A program made the translations under genes and the position numbers. From Nocardioides daphniae (GTDB lineage: Bacteria; Actinomycetota; Actinomycetes; Propionibacteriales; Nocardioidaceae), in the NCBI RefSeq assembly GCF_004777465.1, contig NZ_CP038462.1, positions 248,001 to 312,000 on the forward strand: a stretch of 64,000 nt of DNA, given 5' to 3'. Positions 8,162-17,628 of this stretch are shown here, piece by piece (the first letter of the stretch is position 1; each line of letters opens with the position of its first letter). The notes under the pieces were generated by a model that ran no database searches, was not told where the DNA came from, and saw nothing but the letters and a program-made list of their open reading frames with translations.

Positions 8162-10830
8162 TGGGGGGCTGGCGGTTCGCGCTGCGCATCGCGGCGCGTG
8201 ACGTACGCCGGCACAAGCTGCGCAGTGCGCTGGTGCTGACCCTGGTGGCGCTGCCGGTGCTCCTCGTCTGCGTCGGGCTGATCCTGGTGAGGACCAGCGC
8301 CTACTCCACCGCCGAGAACGTCGACCGACACCTCGGCGCGGCCGACGCCCTCGTCCACGACTTCGGTCCGGAGGTCGGCGGAGTCACCCAGCTCCCCGAC
8401 CCGCTCGACGGTGGCTGGACGACGCTGGGCGACGCGATGCCGGCGCCGCGCAACCAGACCGCGATCCAGGCGCTGCTGGGCCAGGACGCGCGTCTCGTCT
8501 CGCTCGTGCAGTCCAACGTCTCCGTACGCCTGGGGGATCGGGTCCTCCACTTCCCGGTGACCGAGACCAACCTCGCGGACCCGTTGACCGACGGTCTCTT
8601 CGAGGTCCTCGAGGGGCGTGCGCCGACCGGTCCCCACGAGGTCGTCGTCAACGAGGCGCTGGCCGAGCGTGGGCTCGGCATGGGAGCCGAGTTCGAGGTG
8701 CCCGGGATCGACGAGCCGGCCACCGTGGTCGGCGTCGGACGTGACCCGTTCAGCCGGCTGCAGGAGGTGGCCTACGGCAGTGCCGGCTCCCTCGTCGCCC
8801 CGGCGACCACCATGGAGGAGCGTTACGAGACTCCGCAGCAGTGGCTCGTCGAGCGCAGCGAGATCTCCTGGTCGGAGGTCAAGAAGCTCAACGCGCAGGG
8901 GCTGGTGGTCGCGTCGCGTGCGGTGCTGCTCGACCCTCCGCCGACCTCGGAGGTCGACCACCCGGCGCCGGAGTCCTTCGAGAACCAGGAGCGGGCCGCC
9001 ATCCTCGCGATGATCGCGGTCATGGTCCTGCTGGAGGTCGCGCTGCTGGCTGGCCCCGCCTTCGCGGTCACGGCGCGCAACCACACGCGTACGCTCGCCC
9101 TCGTCGCCGCCTCCGGTGGCACGCCGCGGCAGGCGCGACGGGTGATCCTGGCCGGTGGTCTCGTGCTCGGCGGGCTTGCCGCCGTGGGTGGCATGTTGCT
9201 GAGCGTGCCCCTGGCCGCGGCGCTGGTGCCGCTGGCGCAGCGGGCGAGCTGGTCGTGGTTCGGCCCCTTCGACGTCCCGTGGCTGCTGATGCTGGCGGTC
9301 GCCGGATGTGGCCTGCTGGCAGCCGTCACCGCCGCGGCCGTGCCGGCCTGGCTCGCCTCACGGCAGGACGTCGTCGCGGCGCTGGCGGGTCGTCGCGCCG
9401 ACCCGCCGCCCAGTCGGCGTTCGCCCCTCGTGGGGCTCGTGGTCCTGGGGGTCGGCGTCGTCGGCGCGGCCGTGGGTGCGGCGCGCTACGCGAACTACGG
9501 TCCGCTGCTGATGACGGCGTCGGTGGTGGTGGTCATGATCGGCATGGTCATGGTGGTGCCGGTCTTCGTGGCGGCGAGCGCGCGCCTGGCCGGGCGCCTG
9601 CCGCTGGCCGGCCGCTTCGCTGCCCGCGACGCCGCGCGACACCGTACGCGCACGGTGCCGGCGGTGGCCGCCGTCGCCGCCACGGTCGCCGGGGTGGTCG
9701 CGCTCGGGATCAGCGTGAGCAGCGACGAGGCGGAGAGTCGGGCCACCTACTCGCTCCAGCTCCCCGAGGGACAGGCGAAGGTCGACTGGTACCCGGAGTC
9801 GCTGCCCGGCGAGGAGGTGCGGGATCGCGACGAGGTCCTCGACGAGGTCAGGTCCGCCATCGAGGACACCGTCCCGGAGGTCGACGTCCACGAGGTCCGC
9901 GCGTTCGGTGCTCCGGGCCGCGGAGCCGACAACAACTGGTGGGAGGTCCGGCCCTCGAGCGGTGAGGAGGTGCTCCTCAACAACTCGAGCTCGGTCTTCG
10001 GAAGCGGCCTGGTGGTGGCCGACGACATGCGCGGGGTCACGGGGCTCGACGACGGGCAGCTGGCCCGCGCCGACGAGGCGTTGGCCGAGGGGCGGGCCGT
10101 GGTCCTGACCGACCGGGGCGTCCTGCCCGGCGAGGTCGACGTCGTCGAGACGGTCTGGAACGACGGGGAGGACGAGCGTCCGGGTGACTCGATCAAGGGT
10201 CTCGAGGCGCTCGCCCTGGAGGTCGACGGTTCGAGCAACGTGGAAGCCGTCGTCCCGCCTGTCGCGGTGGCTGCCGCCGGGTTGGCCGATCGTGTGGAGG
10301 TGGTGGGACTGCGTCTCGAGGGCGACCTCGACCGCGACACCGAGAAGCTGCTCGGTGAGACGGTCCGTGGTGTCGACCAGGCAGCCGAGGTCTACGTCGA
10401 GCGTGGCTACGAGCGCTCCGACGAGGTGGTCGTGATCCTGTGGGTCCTGGCCGTGGCCGCCGCGCTGCTCATGCTCGCCGGCACCCTGACCGCGACCTTC
10501 CTGTCGCTGGCCGACGCCCGCCCCGACCTGGCCACCCTGGCGGCCGTCGGCGGACCACTGCGTACGCGGCGGCACGTCGCCGCGGCGTACGCGCTGGTCA
10601 TCTCCGGGCTCGGGGCCGTCCTGGGAGCCGCGGTCGGCTTCGTGCCGGGCATCGCGGTCAGTCGGCCGGTCACCACGAACACGTGGGCCGCACCCGAGCT
10701 GCAGGGGCCCTACCTGGACGTGCCGTGGCTGATGGTGCTCGGGGTCGTGGTGGCGCTGCCGCTGCTGGCGACGAGCGTGATGTGGCTCTGCACCCGCTCG
10801 CGGCTGCCGATGGTGGCGCGGATCGACTGA
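8161..10830 (+). CDS. FtsX-like ABC permease
   Basis: Integral membrane protein of 889 residues. A first transmembrane helix (LRSALVLTLVALPVLLVCVGLILV, about residues 20-43) is followed by a roughly 240-residue extracytoplasmic domain. A block of helices from about 285 to 400 forms the first FtsX domain, more helices follow to about 545, a second extracytoplasmic domain spans about 555-750, and a C-terminal FtsX domain of three helices ends the protein. The duplicated layout is that of Gram-positive MacB/BceB-like permeases. Start ATG 8161 overlaps the ATPase stop. The substrate is not evident. The second palindrome begins 30 nt after the stop. Confidence 0.9.
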   Translation: MGGWRFALRIAARDVRRHKLRSALVLTLVALPVLLVCVGLILVRTSAYSTAENVDRHLGAADALVHDFGPEVGGVTQLPDPLDGGWTTLGDAMPAPRNQTAIQALLGQDARLVSLVQSNVSVRLGDRVLHFPVTETNLADPLTDGLFEVLEGRAPTGPHEVVVNEALAERGLGMGAEFEVPGIDEPATVVGVGRDPFSRLQEVAYGSAGSLVAPATTMEERYETPQQWLVERSEISWSEVKKLNAQGLVVASRAVLLDPPPTSEVDHPAPESFENQERAAILAMIAVMVLLEVALLAGPAFAVTARNHTRTLALVAASGGTPRQARRVILAGGLVLGGLAAVGGMLLSVPLAAALVPLAQRASWSWFGPFDVPWLLMLAVAGCGLLAAVTAAAVPAWLASRQDVVAALAGRRADPPPSRRSPLVGLVVLGVGVVGAAVGAARYANYGPLLMTASVVVVMIGMVMVVPVFVAASARLAGRLPLAGRFAARDAARHRTRTVPAVAAVAATVAGVVALGISVSSDEAESRATYSLQLPEGQAKVDWYPESLPGEEVRDRDEVLDEVRSAIEDTVPEVDVHEVRAFGAPGRGADNNWWEVRPSSGEEVLLNNSSSVFGSGLVVADDMRGVTGLDDGQLARADEALAEGRAVVLTDRGVLPGEVDVVETVWNDGEDERPGDSIKGLEALALEVDGSSNVEAVVPPVAVAAAGLADRVEVVGLRLEGDLDRDTEKLLGETVRGVDQAAEVYVERGYERSDEVVVILWVLAVAAALLMLAGTLTATFLSLADARPDLATLAAVGGPLRTRRHVAAAYALVISGLGAVLGAAVGFVPGIAVSRPVTTNTWAAPELQGPYLDVPWLMVLGVVVALPLLATSVMWLCTRSRLPMVARID

Positions 10831-10860
10831 GGCATGCTTCATTCACAGCTGCTTCCTGCA

Positions 10861-10915
10861 CAGTGGTCACTTGGTGGGTGCGCGACGGCGTGTCGCACCC
10901 ACTGGGTGACCACTG
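10861..10915. repeat. Long imperfect palindrome, copy 2 (CAGTGGTCAC element)
   Basis: Arms starting CAGTGGTCACTTGG at 10861 and ending GGGTGACCACTG at 10915 pair over about 22 bp when G-U wobbles at three positions are allowed. It shares its outer arms with the palindrome at 6680-6736. It lies between the convergent permease and merR genes, so it could act as a bidirectional terminator. Confidence 0.6.
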
Positions 10916-10936
10916 GCGTTCAGCAACCGCTGACGC

Positions 10937-11685
10937 TCAGCGGCCGCGCTTCACCACGTCGGCGCGGGTCGCCTCGTCCATCGCCGCCTCGTAGGCAGCG
11001 ACCAGCGAGATGATCGAGAGCGGCTTGATCCGCTCGACGACCTCGGTGAGGCGCTCGCGGGTCATGCCCGCCTCCTTGTACGTCGGCCACACCTGGGTGC
11101 GGAAGACGGCGAGGAGCTCCTCGGCGAGCTGCTCCCCGTGCCGCTTGTAGAGCTCCTTGCCCGCCTTCGCCGCCTCGACCGGGTAGCCGATCTCGAGCAG
11201 GCCGAGGCCGACGGAGAACTGGGTGAGGGCGACCTCGTAGCGACCGTCACCGGTCGGGTCGATGATCTCCATCTCGGCGAGCGTGGTCACCTCGTCGTCG
11301 CTCAGCTCGCGGCCCGCGCGGGCGTCGAGCTCGGCGCGGGTGAGCTGCACGGGACGGTCCGACATCCACGGCGCGCTCATCGTGCGCTGCAGCGCGATCT
11401 GCTCGGCGGAGGCGTCGTCGGGGATCGTCGCGACGTACTTCTCGATCGCGGCGAGCGTGAAGCCGTGCGCCTGCAGCTCCTGGACCAGCTCGAGCCGGGC
11501 GACGTGCTCGGGGGTGTAGTAGCCGGAGCGGCCGCGTCGCAGCGGGGGGGGACCAGGCCCTTGGTCGTGTAGAAGCGGACGTTGCGCACGCTCATGCCCA
11601 CCCGGGCCGTCAGCTCGTCGAGCGTCAGCAGGTCGCGCAGCGCCTCGCGCGCCTCAGGGGTCGGGTCGATGTCCTGGTCGGTCAC
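10937..11685 (-). CDS. MerR family transcriptional regulator (frame break in a G run)
   Basis: MerR-type regulator of about 249 residues. The N-terminal helix-turn-helix [29 protein letters not shown] is read from GTG 11685 (Shine-Dalgarno GAGGAGG). The frame then breaks in a run of eight G at 11544-11551. Adding one base restores [15 protein letters not shown] and the rest of the domain ([21 protein letters not shown]), continuing into an effector region that ends at 10937. Divergent from the thiolase gene with a MerR-style promoter between them, so it probably controls beta-oxidation, as the MerR-family LiuR does in proteobacteria. The break is more likely a homopolymer error than a real mutation. 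Confidence 0.8.
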
Positions 11686-11820
11686 CGCACCTCCTCGTGG
11701 CGTCAGCCGAACCTGTCGGCGGGTCATGGTCTGGTGGTCAGTCTGGTGGGCAACCGGGGCGGAGGACGCACGGAGTGCGATGGATCACATCGCTCTCGTG
11801 ATGATTGTGCGCCGGGTACC

Positions 11821-11851
11821 TTGACGACTGTGACAGCGATAGTGTCACAAT
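11821..11851 (+). promoter_or_regulatory. MerR-type promoter and operator of the fadA-fadB genes
   Basis: TTGACG at 11821-11826 and CACAAT at 11846-11851 are separated by 19 bp, the over-long spacer typical of MerR-controlled promoters. Within and overlapping it lies the perfect inverted repeat TGTGACA-7-TGTCACA (11829-11849). The arrangement is seen; control by the divergent MerR protein is inference. Confidence 0.6.
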
Positions 11852-11883
11852 CGGCTGACAATCACGATCCAACAAGGACGGTC

Positions 11884-13095
11884 ATGGCAGAAGCATTCGT
11901 GTACGACCACATCCGGACGCCGCGTGGACGGGGCAAGGCCAACGGCACCCTCCACGAGGTGAAGCCGATCGACCTCGCGGTCACCCTCATGGACGCGGTC
12001 AAGGACCGCAACCCCGGCTTCGACCCCGGTCGCGTCGACGACGTCGTCCTCGGTGTCGTCTCGCCCGTGGGCGAGCAGGGTGCCGACATCGCCAAGACCG
12101 CCGCCCTCGCGGCCGGCTACCCGGACACCGTCGCGGGCGTCCAGCTCAACCGCTTCTGCGCCTCCGGCCTCGAGGCCGTCAACCAGGCCGCGCAGCGCGT
12201 CCGCTCCGGCTTCGAGGACCTGATCCTCGCCGGCGGTGTCGAGTCGATGAGCCGCGTGCCGATGGGCTCCGACGGTGGCCCGTGGGCCCAGGACCCGGCC
12301 ACCTCCTTCAAGTCCGCCTTCGTGCCCCAGGGCATCGGCGCCGACCTGATCGCGACCGTCGAGGGCTTGACCCGCGACGACGTCGACGCGTACGCCGCGC
12401 AGTCGCACGCCCGTGCCGCGCACGCCTGGGAGAACGGCTACTTCGGCAAGGCCATCGTCCCGGTGACCGACGTCAACGGCATGGTCGTGCTCGACCGTGA
12501 CGAGACCATCCGCCCCGGCACGACCGCCGAGAGCCTCGCCAAGCTCAAGCCCTCCTTCGCCCAGATGGGCCGCGACGCCGGCTTCGACGACGTCGCTCTG
12601 GAGAAGTACCACTGGCTGGAGAAGATCAACCACGTCCACCACGCCGGCAACTCGTCGGGCATCGTCGATGGTGCGGCCCTGGTCGCCATCGGCACCGAGC
12701 AGGTCGGCAAGGACCTCGGCCTGACCCCGCGCGCCCGCATCATCTCGACCGCCGTCTCCGGCGCCGACCCGGTCATCATGCTGACCGGCCCCGCCCCGGC
12801 TGCCCGCAAGGCGCTCGACCGGGCCGGGCTGACCGTCGACGACATCGACCTCTTCGAGATCAACGAGGCGTTCGCCGCCGTCGCCATGCGCTTCATGCGC
12901 GACATGGGCATCGACGACTCCATCACCAACGTCAACGGTGGCGCCATCGCCATGGGCCACCCGCTGGGCGCCACCGGCGCCATGATCCTGGGCACCCTGA
13001 TCGACGAGCTCGAGCGCCAGGGCAAGCGCCGCGGCCTCGCCACGCTCTGCGTCGGCGGCGGCATGGGCATCGCGACCATCGTCGAGCTGGTCTGA
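11884..13095 (+). CDS. fadA: Acetyl-CoA C-acyltransferase (thiolase, FadA type)
   Basis: Thiolase of 403 residues that cleaves 3-ketoacyl-CoA with CoA in the last step of beta-oxidation. The nucleophile is Cys 92 in [27 protein letters not shown] carries the catalytic His and CVGGGMGI the second Cys. NEAFA is also present. ATG 11884 is preceded by AAGGA. A 28-nt gap separates it from the multifunctional alpha subunit, so the two probably form the trifunctional complex from one transcript. The divergent MerR regulator and its operator suggest induction by acyl-CoA. Confidence 0.93.
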   Translation: MAEAFVYDHIRTPRGRGKANGTLHEVKPIDLAVTLMDAVKDRNPGFDPGRVDDVVLGVVSPVGEQGADIAKTAALAAGYPDTVAGVQLNRFCASGLEAVNQAAQRVRSGFEDLILAGGVESMSRVPMGSDGGPWAQDPATSFKSAFVPQGIGADLIATVEGLTRDDVDAYAAQSHARAAHAWENGYFGKAIVPVTDVNGMVVLDRDETIRPGTTAESLAKLKPSFAQMGRDAGFDDVALEKYHWLEKINHVHHAGNSSGIVDGAALVAIGTEQVGKDLGLTPRARIISTAVSGADPVIMLTGPAPAARKALDRAGLTVDDIDLFEINEAFAAVAMRFMRDMGIDDSITNVNGGAIAMGHPLGATGAMILGTLIDELERQGKRRGLATLCVGGGMGIATIVELV

Positions 13096-13123
13096 GACCG
13101 GGACCAGAGAGGAACTGCACAAG

Positions 13124-15344
13124 ATGAGCACCCAGACCGACTCCGCCGTCCGTTACGACAAGGACGCCGACGGCATCGTCACCCTGACGATGGATGACCC
13201 CAGCTCCAGCGCCAACACCATGAACGAGGCCTACACGCGGGCCATGACGGCCGTCGTCGACCGCCTCGCCGAGGAGGTCGCGGCCGAGGGCAGCGACGTC
13301 AAGGGCGTCGTGATCGCCAGCGCGAAGAAGACCTTCTTCGCCGGTGGTGACCTCAAGGGCATGATGCAGGTGACCAAGGCCGACGCCGAGCGCATGTTCG
13401 AGGAGGTCGAGGGCATCAAGGCGACGCTGCGCAAGCTCGAGACCCTCCCGGTCCCGGTCGTCGCCGCCATCAACGGCGCCGCGCTGGGCGGTGGCCTCGA
13501 GATCGCGCTGGCCGCCAACCACCGCATCGCCGTCGACGCCTCGAACGTCCAGATCGGCCTCCCCGAGGCCAGCCTCGGCCTGCTGCCCGGCGGCGGCGGT
13601 GTCACCCGCACCGTCCGCATGTTCGGCCTGCAGACCGCGCTCATGGACATCCTGCTCCAGGGCCCGCGCTTCAAGGCCTCGGTCGCCAAGGCGAAGGGCC
13701 TCGTCGACGAGCTGGTCGCCACTCAGGACGAGCTGATCCCGGCCGCCAAGGCGTGGATCCTCGCCAACGCCGACAACGAGGACGCCGCCAAGCAGCCGTG
13801 GGACCGCCCCGGCTACAAGATGCCCGGCGGCAAGCCGTCGTCGCCCGCCCTGGCCGCCTTCCTGCCGGCCTTCCCGGCGCTGCTGCGCAAGCAGCTCAAG
13901 GGTGCCGACTACCCGGCGCAGAAGGCGATCCTGAAGGCCGCCGTCGAGGGCGCCTCGACCGACTTCGACACCGCCTCGCGCGTCGAGTCGCGCTACTTCG
14001 TCTCGCTGGTCACCGGCCAGAACGCCAAGAACATGATCCAGGCGTTCTTCCTCGACCTCTCCGCGATCAACTCCGGCTCGCTGCGTCCGCAGGGTGTCGA
14101 GAAGTACGTCGCCAAGAAGGTCGTCGTGCTCGGCGCCGGCATGATGGGCGCGGGCATCGCCTACGTCTGCGCCCGCGCCGGCATGGAGGTCGTGCTCAAG
14201 GACGTCTCGATCGAGAACGCCGAGAAGGGCAAGGCCTACTCCGCCAAGATCAACGAGAAGGCCGTCTCGCGCGGCAAGCTCACGAGTGAGAAGTCCGACG
14301 AGCTGCTCGGGCGGATCACCCCGACCGCCGACCCGGCCGACGCCGCCGGCGCCGACCTGGTGATCGAGGCCGTCTTCGAGGACCCGGCCCTCAAGGCCAA
14401 GGTCTTCGCCGAGGTCATGCCGCACCTCTCGCCCGACGCCCTGCTCTGCTCCAACACCTCGACCCTGCCGATCTCCGGCCTGGCCGAGGGCCTGGAGGAC
14501 GCCGCCTCGCGTGACCGCTTCATCGGTCTGCACTTCTTCTCGCCGGTCGACAAGATGCCGCTGGTCGAGATCATCCGCGGCAAGGAGACCTCCGACGAGG
14601 CGCTCGCCAAGGCGTACGACGTGGTGCTCGCGATCAAGAAGACCCCGATCGTCGTCAACGACAGCCGTGGCTTCTACACCTCGCGCGTCATCGGCGTGCA
14701 GATCAACGAGGGCCTGGCGATGCTGGGCGAGGGTGTGCACCCGGTCTCGCTGGAGCGTGCCGCGACCCAGGCCGGTTTCCCGGTCGGACCGCTGCAGATC
14801 TCCGACGAGCTCAACCTCGAGCTGATGGTGAAGATCCGCAAGCAGACCTTGGCTGCCTACGAGGCCGCCGGCGTCGAGGCTCCGAAGGACGGCGCCTACC
14901 CGGTCGTCGACAAGATGATCGAGCTGGGCCGTTCGTCGCGCCTGGTCGGCAAGGGCTTCTACGACTACGACGAGTCCGGCAAGCGCGCCGGCCTGTGGGG
15001 GCCTGGGCGAAGTCTTCCCGCCCGCCGAGGAGCAGATCCCGTTCGTCGACATCCAGGAGCGGATGCTCTTCATCGAGGCCCTCGAGACCGCCAAGTGCTT
15101 CGAGGAGGGCGTCCTGACGTCCGCCGCCGCAGCCAACATCGGCTCGATCTTCGGCATCGGCTTCCCGGCCCGCCTGGGTGGTGCGGCGCAGTTCATCACC
15201 GGCTACGAGGCTGCCGACGGCTCGATCGGCATCGACGCCTTCATCAAGCGCGCGAAGGAGCTGGCCGCCGCCTACGGCGACCGCTTCACCCCGAGCGCCT
15301 ACCTGGAGGAGATGGCGGCCAAGGGCGAGGGCTTCCCCGCCTGA
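13124..15344 (+). CDS. fadB: Fatty-acid oxidation complex alpha subunit, enoyl-CoA hydratase/3-hydroxyacyl-CoA dehydrogenase (frame break)
   Basis: Two-domain beta-oxidation enzyme of about 739 residues. The N-terminal crotonase domain (about 1-300) has [20 protein letters not shown] with the first catalytic Glu and [14 protein letters not shown] with the second. The dehydrogenase domain has the NAD motif [13 protein letters not shown] near residue 332, and [15 protein letters not shown] with its catalytic His, and a C-terminal helical repeat. The frame breaks at 14997-15001, a run of five G; removing one gives [11 protein letters not shown] and joins the C-terminus, which ends at 15344. Converts enoyl-CoA to 3-ketoacyl-CoA for the adjacent thiolase. 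A strong terminator follows. Confidence 0.88.
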
Positions 15345-15370
15345 TCGGCTGACACGTCACTGATCCGTCT

Positions 15371-15408
15371 CGAACGGGGAGGGAGCCGCGAGGTTCCCTC
15401 CCCGTTCG
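15371..15408 (+). terminator. Rho-independent terminator after fadAB
   Basis: Perfect 14-bp stem (15371-15384 with 15395-15408) closing further to a GCGA tetraloop, followed by TCGTTCCTCC; 26 nt after the stop codon. Confidence 0.8.
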
Positions 15409-15487
15409 TCGTTCCTCCGCGGGACCGCCACCGGACGACGCCGCGCTGATGTCACGGGAGGCCGGGAAACGAACGGCTGAGGCCGGG

Positions 15488-16540
15488 TCACGCCGCCCGG
15501 AGGAACTTCACGGTGCGGTCCATCGCGGCCACGAAGGCCGGTCCGAAGGCGTGGCCGTCGTCGTACCAGACGAGGCGCGAGTCGACACCCGCCCTGCGCA
15601 TCGCCCGCTGGGTCTCGCGGGCCCAGCGCGGCGGACAGGTGTCGTCGAAGCGGCCGTGCACGGCGAGCACCGGCGCGGTGATCCGGTCGAAGTACGGCCG
15701 CGACGAGACGCCGCGCCAGAAGTCCGGCGCCTGCTCCGGCCGGCGCCGTCGCTCGATGGCCGCGGCGCGGGCGTCGCCGTCACCGCGGATGAAGTGGTTG
15801 AAGTTCTCGCCCTCCAGTGACGAGACCGAGGCCCACGCCACCACCGCGTGGACGGCGTCGGGGGCGATCTCGGCGACCTTCTGCACCACCCCGCCGCCCA
15901 TCGAGCGACCGAAGACCGAGACCCGGTCGTCGTCGACGGGCAGGTCGGCCCGCCGCAGCGCGTCGACCGCGGCGAGCACGTCGACGGCGTACCCCAGTCG
16001 CACGTCGGTGCCGCCCGAGGGGTCCGGGTCGGAGCCGGCGTGGCCGCGGTAGTCGACGTGCAGCGCGACGAAGCCCCGCTCGGCGAGGAAGCCGCGCTCG
16101 CGCGTCATGCCCTGCCCGCTCTCGTAGACCGCCGGGTCGATGTAGCCGTGGGCGAGCACCACCGCGGGGAACGGCCCCTCGCCCGTGGGCACGTTGAGCA
16201 CCCCGGAGAGTCGCACCGGCCTCTCGTCGGCGCCGCGGCCGCTGCTGCGGGCGCGCCAGGTCACGTCGTACGAGGTGAAGCTCGCCGTGCGCTCCCGCAC
16301 CGCCCCGAGGCGCAGGCGGTCGCCGACGTGGGTCTGCGCCGCGAAGCCGGGCACCGAGACGGGGTCGGCGACCGGGGTGGCGGACGGGCTCTGCGAGGGC
16401 GACAGGGACGGTGACGCGCTGACCGTGCCCGACTCGGAGGCCGACGGCGACGGGGTGGGCCCCGCCTCGGTCTCGGCGGTGTCGGTGCAGCCCGAGGCCA
16501 GGACCAGGAGCAGGGCGGCCGCGGCGAGTCGTCGGGTCAT
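15488..16540 (-). CDS. Alpha/beta hydrolase lipoprotein (S9/dienelactone-hydrolase type)
   Basis: Exported lipid-anchored hydrolase of 350 residues. The signal peptide MTRRLAAAALLLVLASGC ends in a lipobox with Cys at about 18. A Ser/Pro/Thr-rich linker (residues 25-60) follows, then the alpha/beta-hydrolase fold. The nucleophile Ser lies in FGRSMGGG, the acid in HGRFDDTCP and the His in YDDGHAFG. HGYIDP near residue 130 is the oxyanion region. The substrate is unknown; the family includes prolyl oligopeptidase-like peptidases and esterases. It ends convergent to the fadAB terminator; the RelA-like gene ends 17 nt downstream of its start codon, so the two may be cotranscribed. Confidence 0.85.
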   Translation of the reverse strand: MTRRLAAAALLLVLASGCTDTAETEAGPTPSPSASESGTVSASPSLSPSQSPSATPVADPVSVPGFAAQTHVGDRLRLGAVRERTASFTSYDVTWRARSSGRGADERPVRLSGVLNVPTGEGPFPAVVLAHGYIDPAVYESGQGMTRERGFLAERGFVALHVDYRGHAGSDPDPSGGTDVRLGYAVDVLAAVDALRRADLPVDDDRVSVFGRSMGGGVVQKVAEIAPDAVHAVVAWASVSSLEGENFNHFIRGDGDARAAAIERRRRPEQAPDFWRGVSSRPYFDRITAPVLAVHGRFDDTCPPRWARETQRAMRRAGVDSRLVWYDDGHAFGPAFVAAMDRTVKFLRAA

Positions 16541-16557
16541 GCTCCAGTGTGCGCCCC

Positions 16558-17628
16558 TCAGGACTCCTGGCGCATCTTCGCCAGCCGCGCCAGCCGCGCC
16601 TGCAGCGCGGGGACGCGGTGGGCGTTGTCGCGCAGGCCGACGTAGGTGTCGCCGTGCACCCACAGCAGCGCGTCGTCGAGGCGGCGTACGGCGGTCGGCG
16701 GGTGCTGGTAGCCCATCCGCTCCGCGATGCTGGCGGAGTCGACCGAGCGCAGCACCTCGCCGAGCTCGACCAGTGAGGTGATCCCGAGCTCGAGCAGGAG
16801 CCCGCCGATCCACTCGTAGTGGTCGGTGCGCGACCAACCCGCGTCGGCGTACTGCCCGGCCAGGAAGGCGGCCAGCTCACGCGCGGTGATCCGCGGGTCG
16901 GCGCTCGGCTCCTGCGACGGCTCGGGCTCGGCCATCGACTCGGTCAGCCGCTCGCGGATGGTCGAGAACTCCCGGTCGGCCAGCTCCAGCAGGCCGGCCG
17001 CGAGCGTGAAGCGGCGGTCGAAGTCGGGCACGTGCTCGTCAGGGATGGTGCCCTTGTAGCGGATGTCGTGCTCGAACTCCGCCCACGCGTGCTGGAGCAC
17101 GGTGCGCACCTGGACCTGCGCCATCCGGCCGGCCAGGTGCGGGTGCGCCTGCTCGTCCTCGTCCTCGAGCTCCACCTGGAGGTGGCGGCTGGAGTAGCCG
17201 AAGCGGCCCTCGCTCGCCGTCTCCTCGCCCATGTCGCGGTCGTCGTGGACGACCAGCTGCTCGTTGAGCACGTCGACCACCGCCTGGACGTCGCTGTGCA
17301 CGTAGGTGATGACGCGCAGGCCGATCTGGTCGAGGATCTGGCGCAGCGGGTCGGTGAAGACCGGCCGCCCGTCGACCGTGCGCGCCGCCTTCGCGGCGAA
17401 CGAGGTCATCGTCTTCGCCCGACCGGTCACGGTCAGGTAGTTGATGCCGGCGTCGTCGAGCATCGACCGCACGATCTGCACGAAGTCCTCGGTCGCGCGC
17501 CGCACCTCGGGCAGCTGCTCGGCGTAGCGGCGTACGGCAGTGCCGGGGTCCGCTGCATGGGCATCTGCGTCGCCGTCGGACTCCGCGCCCGGCGCGGCGT
17601 CGGCGGCCGCCCCGCGCCGCGTGGGCAC
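16558..17628 (-). CDS. RelA/SpoT-domain protein (putative alarmone synthetase)
   Basis: Cytoplasmic protein of about 356 residues with a RelA/SpoT nucleotidyltransferase domain and no hydrolase domain. Visible elements are GRAKTMTSFAAKAAR, DQIGLRVITYVHSD, GYSSRHLQVELE and QVQVRTVLQHAWAEFEHDIRYK, the last being the hallmark of ppGpp synthetases. About 120 extra residues at the C-terminus (TARELAAFLAGQYADAGWSR onward) are a helical extension of unknown role. The start is uncertain: GTG 17628 is the first reasonable codon, lacks a clear ribosome site, and lies inside the upstream DUF429 frame. Synthesis of (p)ppGpp-like alarmones is inferred from the family. Confidence 0.75.
   Translation of the reverse strand: MPTRRGAAADAAPGAESDGDADAHAADPGTAVRRYAEQLPEVRRATEDFVQIVRSMLDDAGINYLTVTGRAKTMTSFAAKAARTVDGRPVFTDPLRQILDQIGLRVITYVHSDVQAVVDVLNEQLVVHDDRDMGEETASEGRFGYSSRHLQVELEDEDEQAHPHLAGRMAQVQVRTVLQHAWAEFEHDIRYKGTIPDEHVPDFDRRFTLAAGLLELADREFSTIRERLTESMAEPEPSQEPSADPRITARELAAFLAGQYADAGWSRTDHYEWIGGLLLELGITSLVELGEVLRSVDSASIAERMGYQHPPTAVRRLDDALLWVHGDTYVGLRDNAHRVPALQARLARLAKMRQES

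Noticed and set aside
12932..15199. Very long open frame of 755 codons antisense to fadAB
   Set aside because: It mirrors the codon bias of the real gene, has no recognisable motifs, and the sense strand shows complete FadA/FadB motifs. The same holds for long antisense frames at 2081-3613, 18389-20773, 32778-34685 and 54757-56634.
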